This document shows, one piece after another, positions 54,985 to 63,950 of a stretch of DNA of 64,000 bases. Where the stretch lies: the NCBI RefSeq assembly GCF_900105185.1, contig NZ_FNTJ01000001.1, positions 3,058,501 to 3,122,500 on the forward strand, read 5' to 3'. Position 1 is the stretch's first letter, and each line of letters begins with the position of its first letter. Position numbers and translations under genes: made by a program. Origin of the DNA: Pseudomonas saponiphila. Its GTDB lineage: Bacteria > Pseudomonadota > Gammaproteobacteria > Pseudomonadales > Pseudomonadaceae. The notes beneath the pieces were generated by a model, which did not search any database, was not told the DNA's origin, and worked only from the letters and a program-made list of their open reading frames with translations.

Positions 54985-55944
54985 ATGGATATCGCTGACC
55001 ACAACGACCAGGCGCTGACCCGCGACAGCCTGTACGGCACCGCGGCCGAAGCCACTTACGCCGGTATCACCAGCTTCATGCGCCGGCGCTACAGCCGTGA
55101 CTTGCAGGGCGTCGACCTGGTGGTCAGTGGCGTGCCGTTCGACACCGCCACCAGCAACCGGCCCGGCGCGCGCTTTGGCCCGCGGGGCATTCGCGCGGCC
55201 TCTACCGCGATCGCCTGGGAACGCCACTGGCCCTGGACCTTTGATCCGTTCGATCACCTGTCGGTGATCGACTATGGCGACTGCGCGTTTGATCCAGGCC
55301 TCCCGCAATCGGTGCCCGAACGCATCGAGGCCCATGCCCGGCGCATTCTCGATGCCGGTTGCGCGATGCTGACCCTGGGCGGCGACCACTTCATCAGTTA
55401 CCCGCTGCTCAAGGCTCACCACCGCCATCACGGGCCGCTGGCGCTGATCCACTTCGATGCCCACAGCGACACCTGGCCCGACGAAGAGGGGCAGCGCATC
55501 GACCATGGCACCATGTTCTGGCACGCCGCCCGGGAAGGGCTGGTGGACCCGACGCGCTCGGTGCAGATCGGCCTGCGCACCACCAACGACGATCACCAGG
55601 GCTTCAAGGTGCTGGATGCGCGCCAGGTGCATCAACTGGGCTGCGAGGCGATCGTCGCCGCGATTCGCCAGCGAGTGGGGGATCACCCGGTGTACCTGAC
55701 CTTCGACATCGACTGCCTGGATCCGGCGTTCGCACCCGGCACCGGCACCCCGGTGTGTGGCGGCCTGAGCAGTGCGCAGGCGCTGGAGATCCTTGGCGGC
55801 CTGCGCGGGATCAATCTGGTGGGCATGGACCTGGTGGAAGTGGCCCCGGCCTACGACCATGCCGAGATCACGTCCCTGGCGGGGGCGACCCTGGCCATGG
55901 AGATGCTGTGTCTCTACGCCGCCCGGCGCAAGGTCGATTGCTGA
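54985..55944 (+). CDS. speB: agmatinase SpeB (ureohydrolase)
   Basis: A 319-residue ureohydrolase of the arginase fold that cleaves agmatine (or a related guanidino compound) to putrescine and urea. Binuclear Mn ligand motifs are GGDHFISYP, HFDAHSDTW and FDIDCLDPAF. Similarity to the E. coli SpeB type is strong through VSGVPFDTATSNRPGARFGPRGIR and GMDLVEVAPAYDHAEIT. GAGGAG is 7 nt before the ATG. It starts 10 bp after the binding-protein gene, so both are one operon. Guanidinobutyrase is the main alternative. Confidence 0.93.
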   Translation: MDIADHNDQALTRDSLYGTAAEATYAGITSFMRRRYSRDLQGVDLVVSGVPFDTATSNRPGARFGPRGIRAASTAIAWERHWPWTFDPFDHLSVIDYGDCAFDPGLPQSVPERIEAHARRILDAGCAMLTLGGDHFISYPLLKAHHRHHGPLALIHFDAHSDTWPDEEGQRIDHGTMFWHAAREGLVDPTRSVQIGLRTTNDDHQGFKVLDARQVHQLGCEAIVAAIRQRVGDHPVYLTFDIDCLDPAFAPGTGTPVCGGLSSAQALEILGGLRGINLVGMDLVEVAPAYDHAEITSLAGATLAMEMLCLYAARRKVDC

Positions 55945-55966
55945 TTCGCTGCCGGACGGGCCTGCC

Positions 55967-55995
55967 AGCCTCCTGACACTGGTTGTCAGGAGGCT
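55967..55995 (+). terminator. hairpin terminator after speB
   Basis: AGCCTCCTGACA and TGTCAGGAGGCT form a perfect 12-bp stem with a 5-nt loop, 22 bp after the stop. No clear T-run follows. Confidence 0.65.
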
Positions 55996-56035
55996 CTGAT
56001 ATTCTGCGCCGGAATTTTTTCTGGAGCCTGTCAAG

Positions 56036-56752
56036 GTGTCGCGAGCCAGCCGTTTACTCACCCTGTTGCAGATGTTGCGGGGCAAGAGCCGTCCCGTTAC
56101 CGCGGCCACCCTGGCGGCGGAGCTGGAGGTGTCCGAGCGCACCCTGTACCGCGACATTGCCGAGCTGACCTCTCTCGGGGCGCCGATCTACGGTGAGGCC
56201 GGCATCGGCTATGTGTTGCGCAGCGGGCTGTTCCTGCCACCGTTGATGCTCAATGCCGATGAAACCGAGGCCGTGGTCCTGGGCTTGCGCTATGTCGATC
56301 AGCGCGGTGACGAGGTGCTGAGCAAGGCGGCGGCCGATGCCATGGCCAAGATCGCCGCAGTACTGGCCCCGGCGGCCCAGGATGCGCTGCGCAACCCGAC
56401 CCTGCTGCCGGGCCCGGCGGGCTGGGGCTTCCCGGACAACCCGGTGTCGCTGAACGTGTTCCGCCAGGCGATCCGCTATCAGGCCAAGCTGTTGATCGAC
56501 TATGCCGACGTCAACCGCAACCCCAGCCAGCGGCTGATCTGGCCGCTGGCCCTGGGCTTTCTCAATGAGGCCCGGGTGATCGTCGCCTGGTGTGAGCTGC
56601 GGGGCGATTACCGGACCTTTCGTACCGACCGCATTGCCGCCGCCCAGGAGCAGGGGCAGGCCTATCCTGGGCGGCGCAGCGACTGGCTGCGAGCTTGGCG
56701 CAAATGCATGCAGAGCGATGAGCAGGGCCGATTCACTGCTGACAGGAAATGA
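56036..56752 (+). CDS. YafY-type transcriptional regulator (HTH + WYL)
   Basis: A 238-residue regulator: an HTH_11/DeoR-like winged helix at 1-60 (LLTLLQMLRGKSRPVTAATLAAELEVSERTLYRDIAELTSLGAPI), then a WYL-type effector domain from about 140 (LLIDYADVNRNPSQRLIWPLALGFLNEARVIVAWCELRGDYRTFRTDRI). The likely start is a GTG at 56036, with GGAG 10 nt upstream. The SnoaL-like gene follows 52 bp later on the same strand, a common YafY partner arrangement. The ligand is unknown; such regulators often respond to metabolic or DNA-damage signals. Confidence 0.88.
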   Translation: MSRASRLLTLLQMLRGKSRPVTAATLAAELEVSERTLYRDIAELTSLGAPIYGEAGIGYVLRSGLFLPPLMLNADETEAVVLGLRYVDQRGDEVLSKAAADAMAKIAAVLAPAAQDALRNPTLLPGPAGWGFPDNPVSLNVFRQAIRYQAKLLIDYADVNRNPSQRLIWPLALGFLNEARVIVAWCELRGDYRTFRTDRIAAAQEQGQAYPGRRSDWLRAWRKCMQSDEQGRFTADRK

Positions 56753-56804
56753 CGCAAGCAGGCTTTAGCATGCCTCCCTCATTCAACAGCAAGGAGCTTT
56801 TGTC

Positions 56805-57134
56805 ATGTCGGCCACAGACCCTTCCCTGGCCCCGGCCATCGCCGCCTATGTCGCCGCCGTCAACCGCGGCGACAGCACAGTGGTGGCGTCGATCTTCGCC
56901 GCCCGGGCGCAGATCTTCGATGAGCGTGAGCACTGCGTGGGGCCCCAGCAGATTGCCCGCTGGATGTGTGCAGGCGCACGTCGCCTGGAGGTCCTCGGGG
57001 TTCAGCAGCGTACCGGCAAGATCTTGCTCGACAGCCGGGTGTGCGGTGATTTCCCCGGCAGCCCCCAGGCCTTGCGCCACACTTTCCGCCTGGACGACCA
57101 GGGCCGGATCGAGCGCCTGGACATCTCGCGCTGA
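56805..57134 (+). CDS. SnoaL-like (NTF2 fold) protein
   Basis: A 109-residue cytosolic NTF2-like protein: PAIAAYVAAVNRGDSTVVASIFAARAQIFDEREHCVGPQQIARWM matches the SnoaL-like fold with an acid-rich pocket. AAGGAG is 9 nt before the ATG. It lies just downstream of the YafY-type gene and is probably its target. No enzymatic residues can be named. Confidence 0.85.
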   Translation: MSATDPSLAPAIAAYVAAVNRGDSTVVASIFAARAQIFDEREHCVGPQQIARWMCAGARRLEVLGVQQRTGKILLDSRVCGDFPGSPQALRHTFRLDDQGRIERLDISR

Positions 57135-57293
57135 TGTAGCCGCCGGCGCGGGCTGCCAACGGCCGGCAGGCACGCAAAGGGCTTGGGCGCGCCGCAGGCT
57201 CTGGCGCTTCTTGCGCAGCCTCGCGGCCTCGGATCAGGCCTGGAGCGGCGTGTGGTGGCATACTGCGGCTCTTTGCCAGGAGGCCAGCGGCCC

Positions 57294-58421
57294 ATGCCAT
57301 TCGATTCACCCATGAGCGCTTACCGGCATGCCTTGGAGCAGGACGGCTTTGTCGCCGATCCGGCCCAGGCCCGTGCGGTGCAGGCCTTGCAGCAATGTCA
57401 CGAGGCGCTGCATCAGGGGCGCAAGCCGGTGCAGGGAGTCTATCTGTGGGGCGCGGTCGGGCGCGGCAAGACCTGGCTCATGGATCAGTTCTACCAGAGC
57501 CTCAGGGTGCCGGCCCGGCGTCAGCATTTTCATCACTTCATGGGCTGGGTGCACCAGCGCTCGTTCCAGCTCACCGGCACTGCCGATCCCTTGCAGACCC
57601 TGGCCCGGGAGCTTGCCGCAGAGGTACGGGTGCTGTGTTTCGATGAGTTGTTCGTCAACGATATCGGCGACGCAATCATTCTCGGGCGCCTGTTCCAGGT
57701 GATGTTCGAACAAGGGGTGGTGATGGTCTGCACCTCCAACCAGCCTCCCGAGCAGTTGTATGCCGATGGCTTCAATCGCGAGCGCTTCCTGCCGGCCATC
57801 GACGCCATTCGCCAGCACCTGCAGGTGCTGGCAGTGGACGGCGAGCAGGACCATCGCCTGCACCCCGGCGCCGCCGCGCAGCGCTACTGGCTGAGCGTCG
57901 AGGGCCAGCCCAGCGCCCTGGAACCGCTGTTTCGCGAGTTGAGTGGCGGGCAGGCGGTGTCCAGCGAGCCGCTGCTGCTCGGCTATCGGACGGTACAGGT
58001 GGTCAAGGCGGCCACCACGGTGATCTGGTGCCGCTTTGCCGACCTTTGCGAGCAGCCGTTCTCGGCCATGGATTTCATGGCCCTGTGCGACCGCTACCGG
58101 GCGATCCTCCTCAGCGAGGTGCCCAATCTCAGTGCCCGGCAACGTCCGGGGCGCATTGCCCGGGGCACCGAGGATGGAGCCCAGCGAGTGGTGGCGGGAG
58201 ATCGGGAACTGCCGCAACTGTCGATCCACGACGATAGCGTGCGGCGCTTCATCGCCCTGGTGGATGAATGCTACGACCGTGGGGTGCCGCTGTACCTGGA
58301 GGCCCGGGTGCCGATGGAGCAGTTGTATACCGAGGGCTACCTGGAGTTTGCCTTCCGCCGCACCCTTAGCCGCCTGCAGGAAATGCAGCTGCAGCGTTTT
58401 GCCCGGCAGCCGGGTGCTTGA
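57294..58421 (+). CDS. zapE: ZapE-type AFG1-like ATPase
   Basis: A 375-residue P-loop ATPase. Walker A is GAVGRGKT (53-60) and Walker B is VLCFDE (Asp117, Glu118). The family motifs RxHFHHFM-type (RQHFHHFMGWVH), DELFVNDIGDAI and TSNQPPEQLYADGFNRERFLPAI are present. ZapE binds the cell division ring and modulates FtsZ in E. coli. The most likely start is the ATG at 57294, with AGGAGG about 10 nt upstream. Length is typical. It may be a second copy, since pseudomonads also carry zapE elsewhere; I cannot check. Confidence 0.92.
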   Translation: MPFDSPMSAYRHALEQDGFVADPAQARAVQALQQCHEALHQGRKPVQGVYLWGAVGRGKTWLMDQFYQSLRVPARRQHFHHFMGWVHQRSFQLTGTADPLQTLARELAAEVRVLCFDELFVNDIGDAIILGRLFQVMFEQGVVMVCTSNQPPEQLYADGFNRERFLPAIDAIRQHLQVLAVDGEQDHRLHPGAAAQRYWLSVEGQPSALEPLFRELSGGQAVSSEPLLLGYRTVQVVKAATTVIWCRFADLCEQPFSAMDFMALCDRYRAILLSEVPNLSARQRPGRIARGTEDGAQRVVAGDRELPQLSIHDDSVRRFIALVDECYDRGVPLYLEARVPMEQLYTEGYLEFAFRRTLSRLQEMQLQRFARQPGA

Positions 58422-58579
58422 AAGGGAAGTGCTTGCCGCTGATGGGAGTCGTTTCCATTGCCTAGGATTTTTCGCACGTCAGTGGCGAGAATATCTTCGT
58501 CTGGTCAACGCCACCGGCCTACAATCCAGGCTGCCCGAGCCCTGAGCGCTCTCTTCCAATGCGTTGATCGAGGATGAAC

Positions 58580-59071
58580 ATGGACGTTGCCGATGTCGTG
58601 GTGCTGCAAGCCAGTTACAGCAATCCGGTGCATGCCGAAGCCATAGGTGTACTGCTCAATCACTATGCCGAGGACCCCATGGGCGGTGGTCGGCCGCTGG
58701 GGCAGGACCTGCTCCGGCAACTGCCGGCGGAACTGGCCAAGCGACCTCAGGCGTTCAGTGTGCTGGCCTTTGCCGGGGGGCAGCCGGTGGGACTGGTGAA
58801 CTGCTTCGAAGGCTTTTCCACCTTTGCCTGTCGGCCCCTGGTGAATGTCCATGATGTGCTGGTGCTTGATGGCTTTCGCGGTCAGGGCCTGAGCAAGCGG
58901 ATGCTGCAGAAGGTCGAGGACATCGCCCGGCAACGGGGCTGCTGCAAGATCACCCTGGAAGTGCTGGAGGGCAATGCCCGGGCTCAGGCGGCTTACCAGG
59001 CCTGCGGTTTCGCCGATACCCAGCTCGATCCGGCCCATGGCCGCATGCTGTTCTGGAGCAAAGCCTTGTAA
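58580..59071 (+). CDS. GNAT N-acetyltransferase
   Basis: A 163-residue GNAT protein: VHDVLVLDGFRGQGLSKRMLQKVEDIARQRGC contains the acetyl-CoA loop RGQGLSK, followed by LEVLEGNARAQAAYQACGF, the classic GNAT C-terminal helix. GAGGATGAAC places the start at the second ATG (58580); the one at 58574 is too close to the ribosome site. The substrate is unknown. It is adjacent to, and convergent with, the sensor kinase gene. Confidence 0.88.
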   Translation: MDVADVVVLQASYSNPVHAEAIGVLLNHYAEDPMGGGRPLGQDLLRQLPAELAKRPQAFSVLAFAGGQPVGLVNCFEGFSTFACRPLVNVHDVLVLDGFRGQGLSKRMLQKVEDIARQRGCCKITLEVLEGNARAQAAYQACGFADTQLDPAHGRMLFWSKAL

Positions 59072-59187
59072 TGCCTGCTGTCACCTCGAAGCCCCTGGCG
59101 GGTGTTCCTGCTGTTCCTGCGCCTGGGGCTGTTCGCGGGTGTTCGCCGTGTGGCCTCTCTTGCGCACCCAGGGGGGGGCTGGCTGCT

Positions 59188-60612
59188 CTAGACGTCGTGC
59201 AAGGCCGGATCGGGCTTGGGAAACACCAGGCGGAACTCGGTGAGCTGCTCTGGAGCGCTGGCGACCTCGGTGCGTCCTTGATGCAGGTTCATGATTGAGC
59301 GAACGATCGCCAGGCCCAGTCCGGTCCCGCCTTCGGCCCGGGTGCGACTGCTGTCGACCCGGTAGAAGCGCTCGAACAGATGGGGCAGGTGGCAGGCGGC
59401 GATGCCCGGCCCCGGGTTGCCCACGCTCAGGCTGACGTCTTGCAGCTGGCGTTCGATCCGCAGGCTGATCCGTCCCTGTTCCGGGCAATGGCGAATGGCA
59501 TTGGACAGCAGGTTGGAAATCGCCCGCTGGATCATCAGGCGATCCCCCTGTACCCAGGCGTCGCCGCTCAATTCAAGTGCCAGCTGCTTGTCCTCGGCAC
59601 TGAGGGCGAACAGATCCATGACCCGGCGCGCCTCCTCGGCCAGGGACACCCGGGTGAAGCGGGCCTGGGAGGCCGGCTGGCTGACCTGGGCCAGAAACAG
59701 CATGTCGGCGACGATCCGGGTGACCCGCTCCAGCTCCTCGATGCTCGATTCCAGCACGGCCCTGTATTCCTCCGCCGGGCGTTCCCGGGACAGGGTCACC
59801 TGGGCCTTGCCCATCAGGTTGCTGATGGGCGAGCGCAGTTCATGGGCCAGGTCGTCGGAGAACTGCGACAGGCGCTGCACCCCGCCATCCAGGCGCTGCA
59901 GCATGACGTTGAAGCCCTGGCCCAGTTCCGCCAGCTCCCGGGGCAACCGCTCCAGGTTCAAGCGATGGGTCAGGTCCTGGGTGGTGACCTTGGCGGCCAC
60001 CCGGGTGAACTGCTGCAGGGGCAGCAGGCCGCGCTGCACCAGGCGCCAGGCGCCAATGCCGATCAGCAGCAGCAACAGCGGCAGGGCAATCACCGTGGAG
60101 CGCAGATAGGCGCTGAGCAGGGCCTGATCGTTGCTGCGGTCCAGGCTCAGGATCACCCGCACCTGCTCGCCGTTGCGCAGGCTCATCGTTCGGGCGGCGC
60201 CGAGCAACTGAGTGCCGCGCTGGTCGCGCCAGTCGAAGTAACCGCTGTCGGGCACTTGCTGCAAGGCCTCGGGCGGTGATTGCTGATCACCGCCGACATT
60301 GAGCAGGGGCTCGGCCAGCGGGTCGCTGCCCAGGATGCTCAATTGCAGGTTGTCGTGGCCCAGCACCAGGTCCAGCAGGGAATGGGGGCGGGCGGCCAGG
60401 TCGCTGCTCTTGAGGTCGCTGGTCAGGCTGTGGCGGACCTGCTCCAGCTTGCTGTCCAGGCCCTTGCGCGCCAGGTTGTCCAGTTCGTGGTTCAGGGCCA
60501 GGTAGGCCAGGGTCGCCAGGAGCAGCACCAGCGCAGCGCCCATCAGGCTGACGGTCAGCCCCAGGCGCATGGACAGGCTGCTGTTGGGGGCGGGGGCCGG
60601 CGGGGTTTTCAT
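59188..60612 (-). CDS. heavy-metal-type sensor histidine kinase
   Basis: A 474-residue inner-membrane kinase. TM1 is about 18-40, a periplasmic sensor domain spans about 41-170, and TM2 is about 171-193. HAMP follows, then the dimerisation helix with the phospho-acceptor His257 (DDLAHELRSPISNLMGKAQ) and the HATPase domain with a GGTGLGLAIV G-box near the end. The architecture matches CusS/IrlS/CopS kinases for copper or other metals. Its start overlaps the end of the response regulator gene by 4 bp. The signal is not readable. Confidence 0.92.
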   Translation of the reverse strand: MKTPPAPAPNSSLSMRLGLTVSLMGAALVLLLATLAYLALNHELDNLARKGLDSKLEQVRHSLTSDLKSSDLAARPHSLLDLVLGHDNLQLSILGSDPLAEPLLNVGGDQQSPPEALQQVPDSGYFDWRDQRGTQLLGAARTMSLRNGEQVRVILSLDRSNDQALLSAYLRSTVIALPLLLLLIGIGAWRLVQRGLLPLQQFTRVAAKVTTQDLTHRLNLERLPRELAELGQGFNVMLQRLDGGVQRLSQFSDDLAHELRSPISNLMGKAQVTLSRERPAEEYRAVLESSIEELERVTRIVADMLFLAQVSQPASQARFTRVSLAEEARRVMDLFALSAEDKQLALELSGDAWVQGDRLMIQRAISNLLSNAIRHCPEQGRISLRIERQLQDVSLSVGNPGPGIAACHLPHLFERFYRVDSSRTRAEGGTGLGLAIVRSIMNLHQGRTEVASAPEQLTEFRLVFPKPDPALHDV

Positions 60613-61283
60613 GGGCGAACTTCCAGCACATAACCGACACCGCGCAGGGTGTGGATCAGGCGCACCTCGTGGGCCTCGTCGATCTTGGCTCGCAGGCGGC
60701 TGATGGACACTTCCACCACATTGGTGTCGCAGTCGAAGTTCATGTCCCAGACCAGGGAAATGATTTGCGTGCGGGTCAGTACTTCTCCCGAATGACGCAT
60801 CAAAACATGTAGCAGGGTGAATTCCTTGGTGGTCAGGTCAATACGTCGATCACCGCGATAAGCCCGGTGACGTCGTGGATCAAGTTGCAGGTCAGCCACT
60901 TGCAATACTTGCGAGGGGGCTGCGGGTTCAGCGCGACGTATCAGGGTGCGCACCCGCGCCAACAACTCGGGAAACTGAAAGGGTTTGACCAGATAATCAT
61001 CGGCGCCCATATCCAGTCCCTTGACCTTGTCTTCCAGACGACCGCGAGCGGTCAACATCATGACCCGTGCCTGAGATTGTCCGCGCATACCCTGCAACAC
61101 TTGCCAGCCATCTTTGCCCGGCAGGTTTATATCCAGGATGACCAACTCGTAAGGCTGCTGTTGAATCAGGTGCAAGCCGTCCACACCATTGTTGGCACGG
61201 TCGACCACATAACCACTTTCACTCAGGCCTTGGTGCAAGTAGTCGGCTGTTTTGGGTTCGTCTTCAACCACCAGGATGCGCAT
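60609..61283 (-). CDS. OmpR-family response regulator (CopR/CzcR/IrlR-like)
   Basis: A 224-residue regulator. The receiver is about 1-118 with phospho-acceptor Asp51 (ILDINLPG), acidic Asp8-Glu9 (VEDEP) and the switch Lys in DDYLVKPF. The C-terminal winged helix (about 125-222) includes FTLLHVLMRHSGEVLTRTQI and VEVSISRLRAKID. Sequence style is that of heavy-metal regulators CopR/CzcR/IrlR. It overlaps the kinase gene by 4 bp. A 17-bp palindrome lies 54 bp upstream and may be its own operator. Targets may include the small secreted protein or the phosphoethanolamine transferase to the right, by inference. Confidence 0.92.
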   Translation of the reverse strand: MRILVVEDEPKTADYLHQGLSESGYVVDRANNGVDGLHLIQQQPYELVILDINLPGKDGWQVLQGMRGQSQARVMMLTARGRLEDKVKGLDMGADDYLVKPFQFPELLARVRTLIRRAEPAAPSQVLQVADLQLDPRRHRAYRGDRRIDLTTKEFTLLHVLMRHSGEVLTRTQIISLVWDMNFDCDTNVVEVSISRLRAKIDEAHEVRLIHTLRGVGYVLEVRP

Positions 61284-61336
61284 TGCCGGATTCTCTTCAA
61301 AGTGCTTGGGAAGTAGCGAATGGGGGAAGGATGAAG

Positions 61337-61353
61337 CCTGTAGTAGCTACAGG
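61337..61353. promoter_or_regulatory. palindromic operator upstream of the response regulator
   Basis: CCTGTAG-TAG-CTACAGG has perfect 7-bp arms and a 3-bp centre, 54 bp before the regulator ATG. OmpR-type regulators more often bind direct repeats, so another regulator is also possible. Confidence 0.4.
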
Positions 61354-61518
61354 GTCAATAAAAATGATCAATAAATTCAGATGATTAGCCGCTGATTCGA
61401 TGAGTGGAAGGTGATCGGACCCAGGCATCCTAATTCAATCGACGCGCGCGCAGTGGCAGATGACAGAGTTGTAATACAAGGGTCATTGTGGTGACAGCGA
61501 GTTGTTTAATGCGGATAT

Positions 61519-61542
61519 AAAAAAGGCGCCCAACAGGGCGCC
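61519..61542 (-). terminator. Rho-independent terminator of the small secreted-protein gene
   Basis: Read leftward: GGCGCCC, a TGTT loop, GGGCGCC, then TTTTTTAT. A 7-bp perfect GC stem followed by a T-run is a textbook terminator, 60 bp beyond the stop at 61603. Confidence 0.88.
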
Positions 61543-61602
61543 AAACGTCCATCTCTGTCATAGGAGCACAATGTCCAGAGTGGGTATTGCGTCGAACATG
61601 GA

Positions 61603-61827
61603 TCAAGCGTCGGGCTGTTGTTTCTTGGCGTCCGGCGCGGAATAGTGAGTACCGGCCTTATCTTGCTCGGTCTTGGCGAGGTTGTTGTTCTTATCGCCGT
61701 GAATCTGCTGCTGATTGACCCGGAAGTTCTCGTAGAAGCGTTGCATATGCTCGGCTCCGCCTTCGGCAAAGGCTGCACTGGAAGTGGCTAGAAGCAAACC
61801 GCTAAATACCAAAGTTGCAAGTTTCAT
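61603..61827 (-). CDS. small secreted protein, unknown function
   Basis: A 74-residue protein with a signal peptide of about 22 residues (LVFSGLLLATSSAAFA). The mature part is hydrophilic: GAEHMQRFYENFRVNQQQIHGDKNNNLAKTEQ, ending in KKQQPDA. I used the ATG at 61827, with AGGAA 8 nt upstream. It is followed by a good Rho-independent terminator. The family is not recognised; it may be a periplasmic stress or metal-linked peptide beside the two-component system. Confidence 0.75.
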   Translation of the reverse strand: MKLATLVFSGLLLATSSAAFAEGGAEHMQRFYENFRVNQQQIHGDKNNNLAKTEQDKAGTHYSAPDAKKQQPDA

Positions 61828-62207
61828 ACTGCGTTTCCTACTTAAGAGTGTTCGGTCACTTGTTTCGTCCCTGCACAAGAAGTGATGGGGCAAGTTTCAG
61901 CGAAGTGTATTAAGTGAGGGTTAACGTCAGCCTGAATGCTCAATTGCATTCTTGACAACATGTGTCCGTGGCGAAGTGCTGGCCGTTATGAACCGCTGTG
62001 CCGGCCAGGGCGTGGGGCAGATCGGGGCAGGTCGGTGCAAGAGGCGCTGGCACTTTCGCCGGCAAGCCGGCTACGGGGGGGAGGGGGCTTTTGCGTAGCG
62101 GCGTGTCGGAGAAGGCGTCGGTGAGGTTGGCGCAAGGCGCGATGGCCTATGCGCCAGTCAGCCGGGGCTTGCGGGATGGGGGCCGTGGCGGCCCCCGAGG
62201 CGGAGCC
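61828..62207. other. 380-bp intergenic region with a single REP
   Basis: Between the secreted-protein start and the phosphoethanolamine transferase stop. A REP (GCCGGCAAGCCGGC core, 62058-62071, with flanks 62054-62074) is the only structure I see. No gene supported. Confidence 0.55.
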
Positions 62208-63950
62208 TTACTGCTGTACCACGGCGGCGTCGGCCGGGGTCTTGGGCTTCATCAGGCTGAAGTCGATCAGCGGCTTGCTCTGGCGCGAGTAGGGGTTGCC
62301 AATCAGCAAGGGGCGCGGCTTGAAGCTGTCGCTGACCAGGCTGCGGCTTGGGTCCAGCTGATCGAAGCTCAGGCCGGCCAGTTCGGCCCAGGTATGCACC
62401 AGCTGGGAGCTGATGTAGGGCCGGCTGAGGTCGGAAGCAAAGTTCCAGTCATGGGTTTCGCGCCATTTCGGCGAGGCCCAGGCCATGAATGGAATGGTGT
62501 ACATCGGCGCGGTGGGCTTGCCTTCGTTGCGTCCCAGGGTGTCGTGCCCGGCGGAGTCGAAGACGTCTTCGCCGTGGTCCGACAGGTACAGCAGGAAGCC
62601 GTTGGGGTCGGTCTTGGCGTAGTCCTTGATCAGGCTGGACACCACGAAGTCGTTGTACAGCACGGCGTTGTCATAGCTGTTGTAGGTCGGCACCTGGTCG
62701 TCGTGCACGCCGGCCGGCACGCCCTGGCGATCGGTGAATTTCTCGAAGGTCGGCGGGTAGCGGTACTGGTAGCTCATGTGCGTGCCCAGCAGGTGCACCA
62801 CGATGAACTTGCGTGGGGCGCTGTCGGCCAGGGCCTTGGAGAAGGGCTCCAGCACGTCACCGTCGTACTGGCGGGCGTTCTGGTTGCGGTTGTTGTTCAG
62901 GTACACCTGCTCGTCCGCCTGTTCGGAAAAGGTGGTGAGCATGGTGTTGCGCTTGGTCATGGTCTGCTGGTTGGTGATCCAGTAGGTCTTGTAGCCGGCC
63001 TGCTTCATCACGCTGACCAGGGACGGGGTCTTGAGATACAGGTCGGGGTTTTCTTCATCAGCAAAGGTCAGCACCTGCTGCAACGCCTCGATGGTATAGG
63101 GGCGCGGGGTGATGACGTTGTTGAACACCGCCAGCTGGTCCTTGAGCTTGTCCAGCTCCGGAGTGGTCTGGCGCGGATAGCCGTAGAGGCTCATGCGCTG
63201 GCGGTTGGTGGATTCGCCGATCACCAGCACCAGGGTGGCTGGCTGGTTGGCCATGCTGTCCTTGAGGTTGGTCAGGGGCGGAATCTTGCTGACGCTGTCG
63301 AGCATGCCTTGCATGCCGTCCAGCTGCTGACGGTAGCGGCGATAGGCGACCACCATCTGCCATGGCACGGCCGGCTCGATGCGGGTTTCGAATTTTTCCA
63401 GGCCGTCGGCCATGGTATCTGCGCGCGAGATCTGTTTGACCAGGGGGTAGCCGACAATCGCCACCAGGATCGCCACGGCGGCGAGCAGTGCCTGGCCCCG
63501 GGGCAGGTAGACCGGGCGCAGGCGGGTCCAGAGAAAGATGGCAAAGGCCGTGTGGGCCAGGAAGGCCGCGACCATCCACCAGGCAAAGTACTGGGTCAGG
63601 TATTCACCAGCTTCCGAGGGGTTGGACTCGAAGATGATGAAAATGACGCTTTGCGAGAACTCCTGCTGGTAGATGAAGAAGTAGCCCAGGCTGGCCATGG
63701 AACAGGCCCAGAGCACCACGCCGATCACCGCCGCCATGACTTTGGTGCGAGCCGGGAACAGCAGCATCGGCGCCAGCCAGATGGCACTCATGAAGAACGC
63801 CTGGCGGAAACCGGCGAAGCCGGACGTGTCGGTCAGCTGGATCAGCAGTTGGGTGATGCCGGAGAAATACCAGAAGAACAGGAATAGCCAGAGCAGGCCC
63901 ATCCAATCGAAACCCGCCGCAGATGAGTTACTGCGTTTGAACAAAGCCAT
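62208..63950 (-). CDS. cptA: phosphoethanolamine transferase, CptA-like
   Basis: A 580-residue inner-membrane enzyme. Five N-terminal TM helices (about 15-170) are followed by a large periplasmic alkaline-phosphatase-like catalytic domain. The nucleophile Thr248 is in VIGESTNRQRMSLYGYPRQTTP, and metal ligands are in the LSDHGEDVFD segment (Asp, His). It transfers phosphoethanolamine to lipopolysaccharide core heptose or a similar acceptor, changing surface charge. Fit to CptA (length about 577) is better than to EptA (about 540). Upstream sequence is mostly beyond the window. Confidence 0.88.
   Translation of the reverse strand: MALFKRSNSSAAGFDWMGLLWLFLFFWYFSGITQLLIQLTDTSGFAGFRQAFFMSAIWLAPMLLFPARTKVMAAVIGVVLWACSMASLGYFFIYQQEFSQSVIFIIFESNPSEAGEYLTQYFAWWMVAAFLAHTAFAIFLWTRLRPVYLPRGQALLAAVAILVAIVGYPLVKQISRADTMADGLEKFETRIEPAVPWQMVVAYRRYRQQLDGMQGMLDSVSKIPPLTNLKDSMANQPATLVLVIGESTNRQRMSLYGYPRQTTPELDKLKDQLAVFNNVITPRPYTIEALQQVLTFADEENPDLYLKTPSLVSVMKQAGYKTYWITNQQTMTKRNTMLTTFSEQADEQVYLNNNRNQNARQYDGDVLEPFSKALADSAPRKFIVVHLLGTHMSYQYRYPPTFEKFTDRQGVPAGVHDDQVPTYNSYDNAVLYNDFVVSSLIKDYAKTDPNGFLLYLSDHGEDVFDSAGHDTLGRNEGKPTAPMYTIPFMAWASPKWRETHDWNFASDLSRPYISSQLVHTWAELAGLSFDQLDPSRSLVSDSFKPRPLLIGNPYSRQSKPLIDFSLMKPKTPADAAVVQQ

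Larger units (their letters stand above)
61284..61602. other. 319-bp region upstream of the two-component genes
   Basis: It holds the CCTGTAG palindrome, a second small palindrome TTGTAATACAA at 61469-61479, and a terminator for the small secreted-protein gene. It is AT-richer than its surroundings. No further gene supported. Confidence 0.5.
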
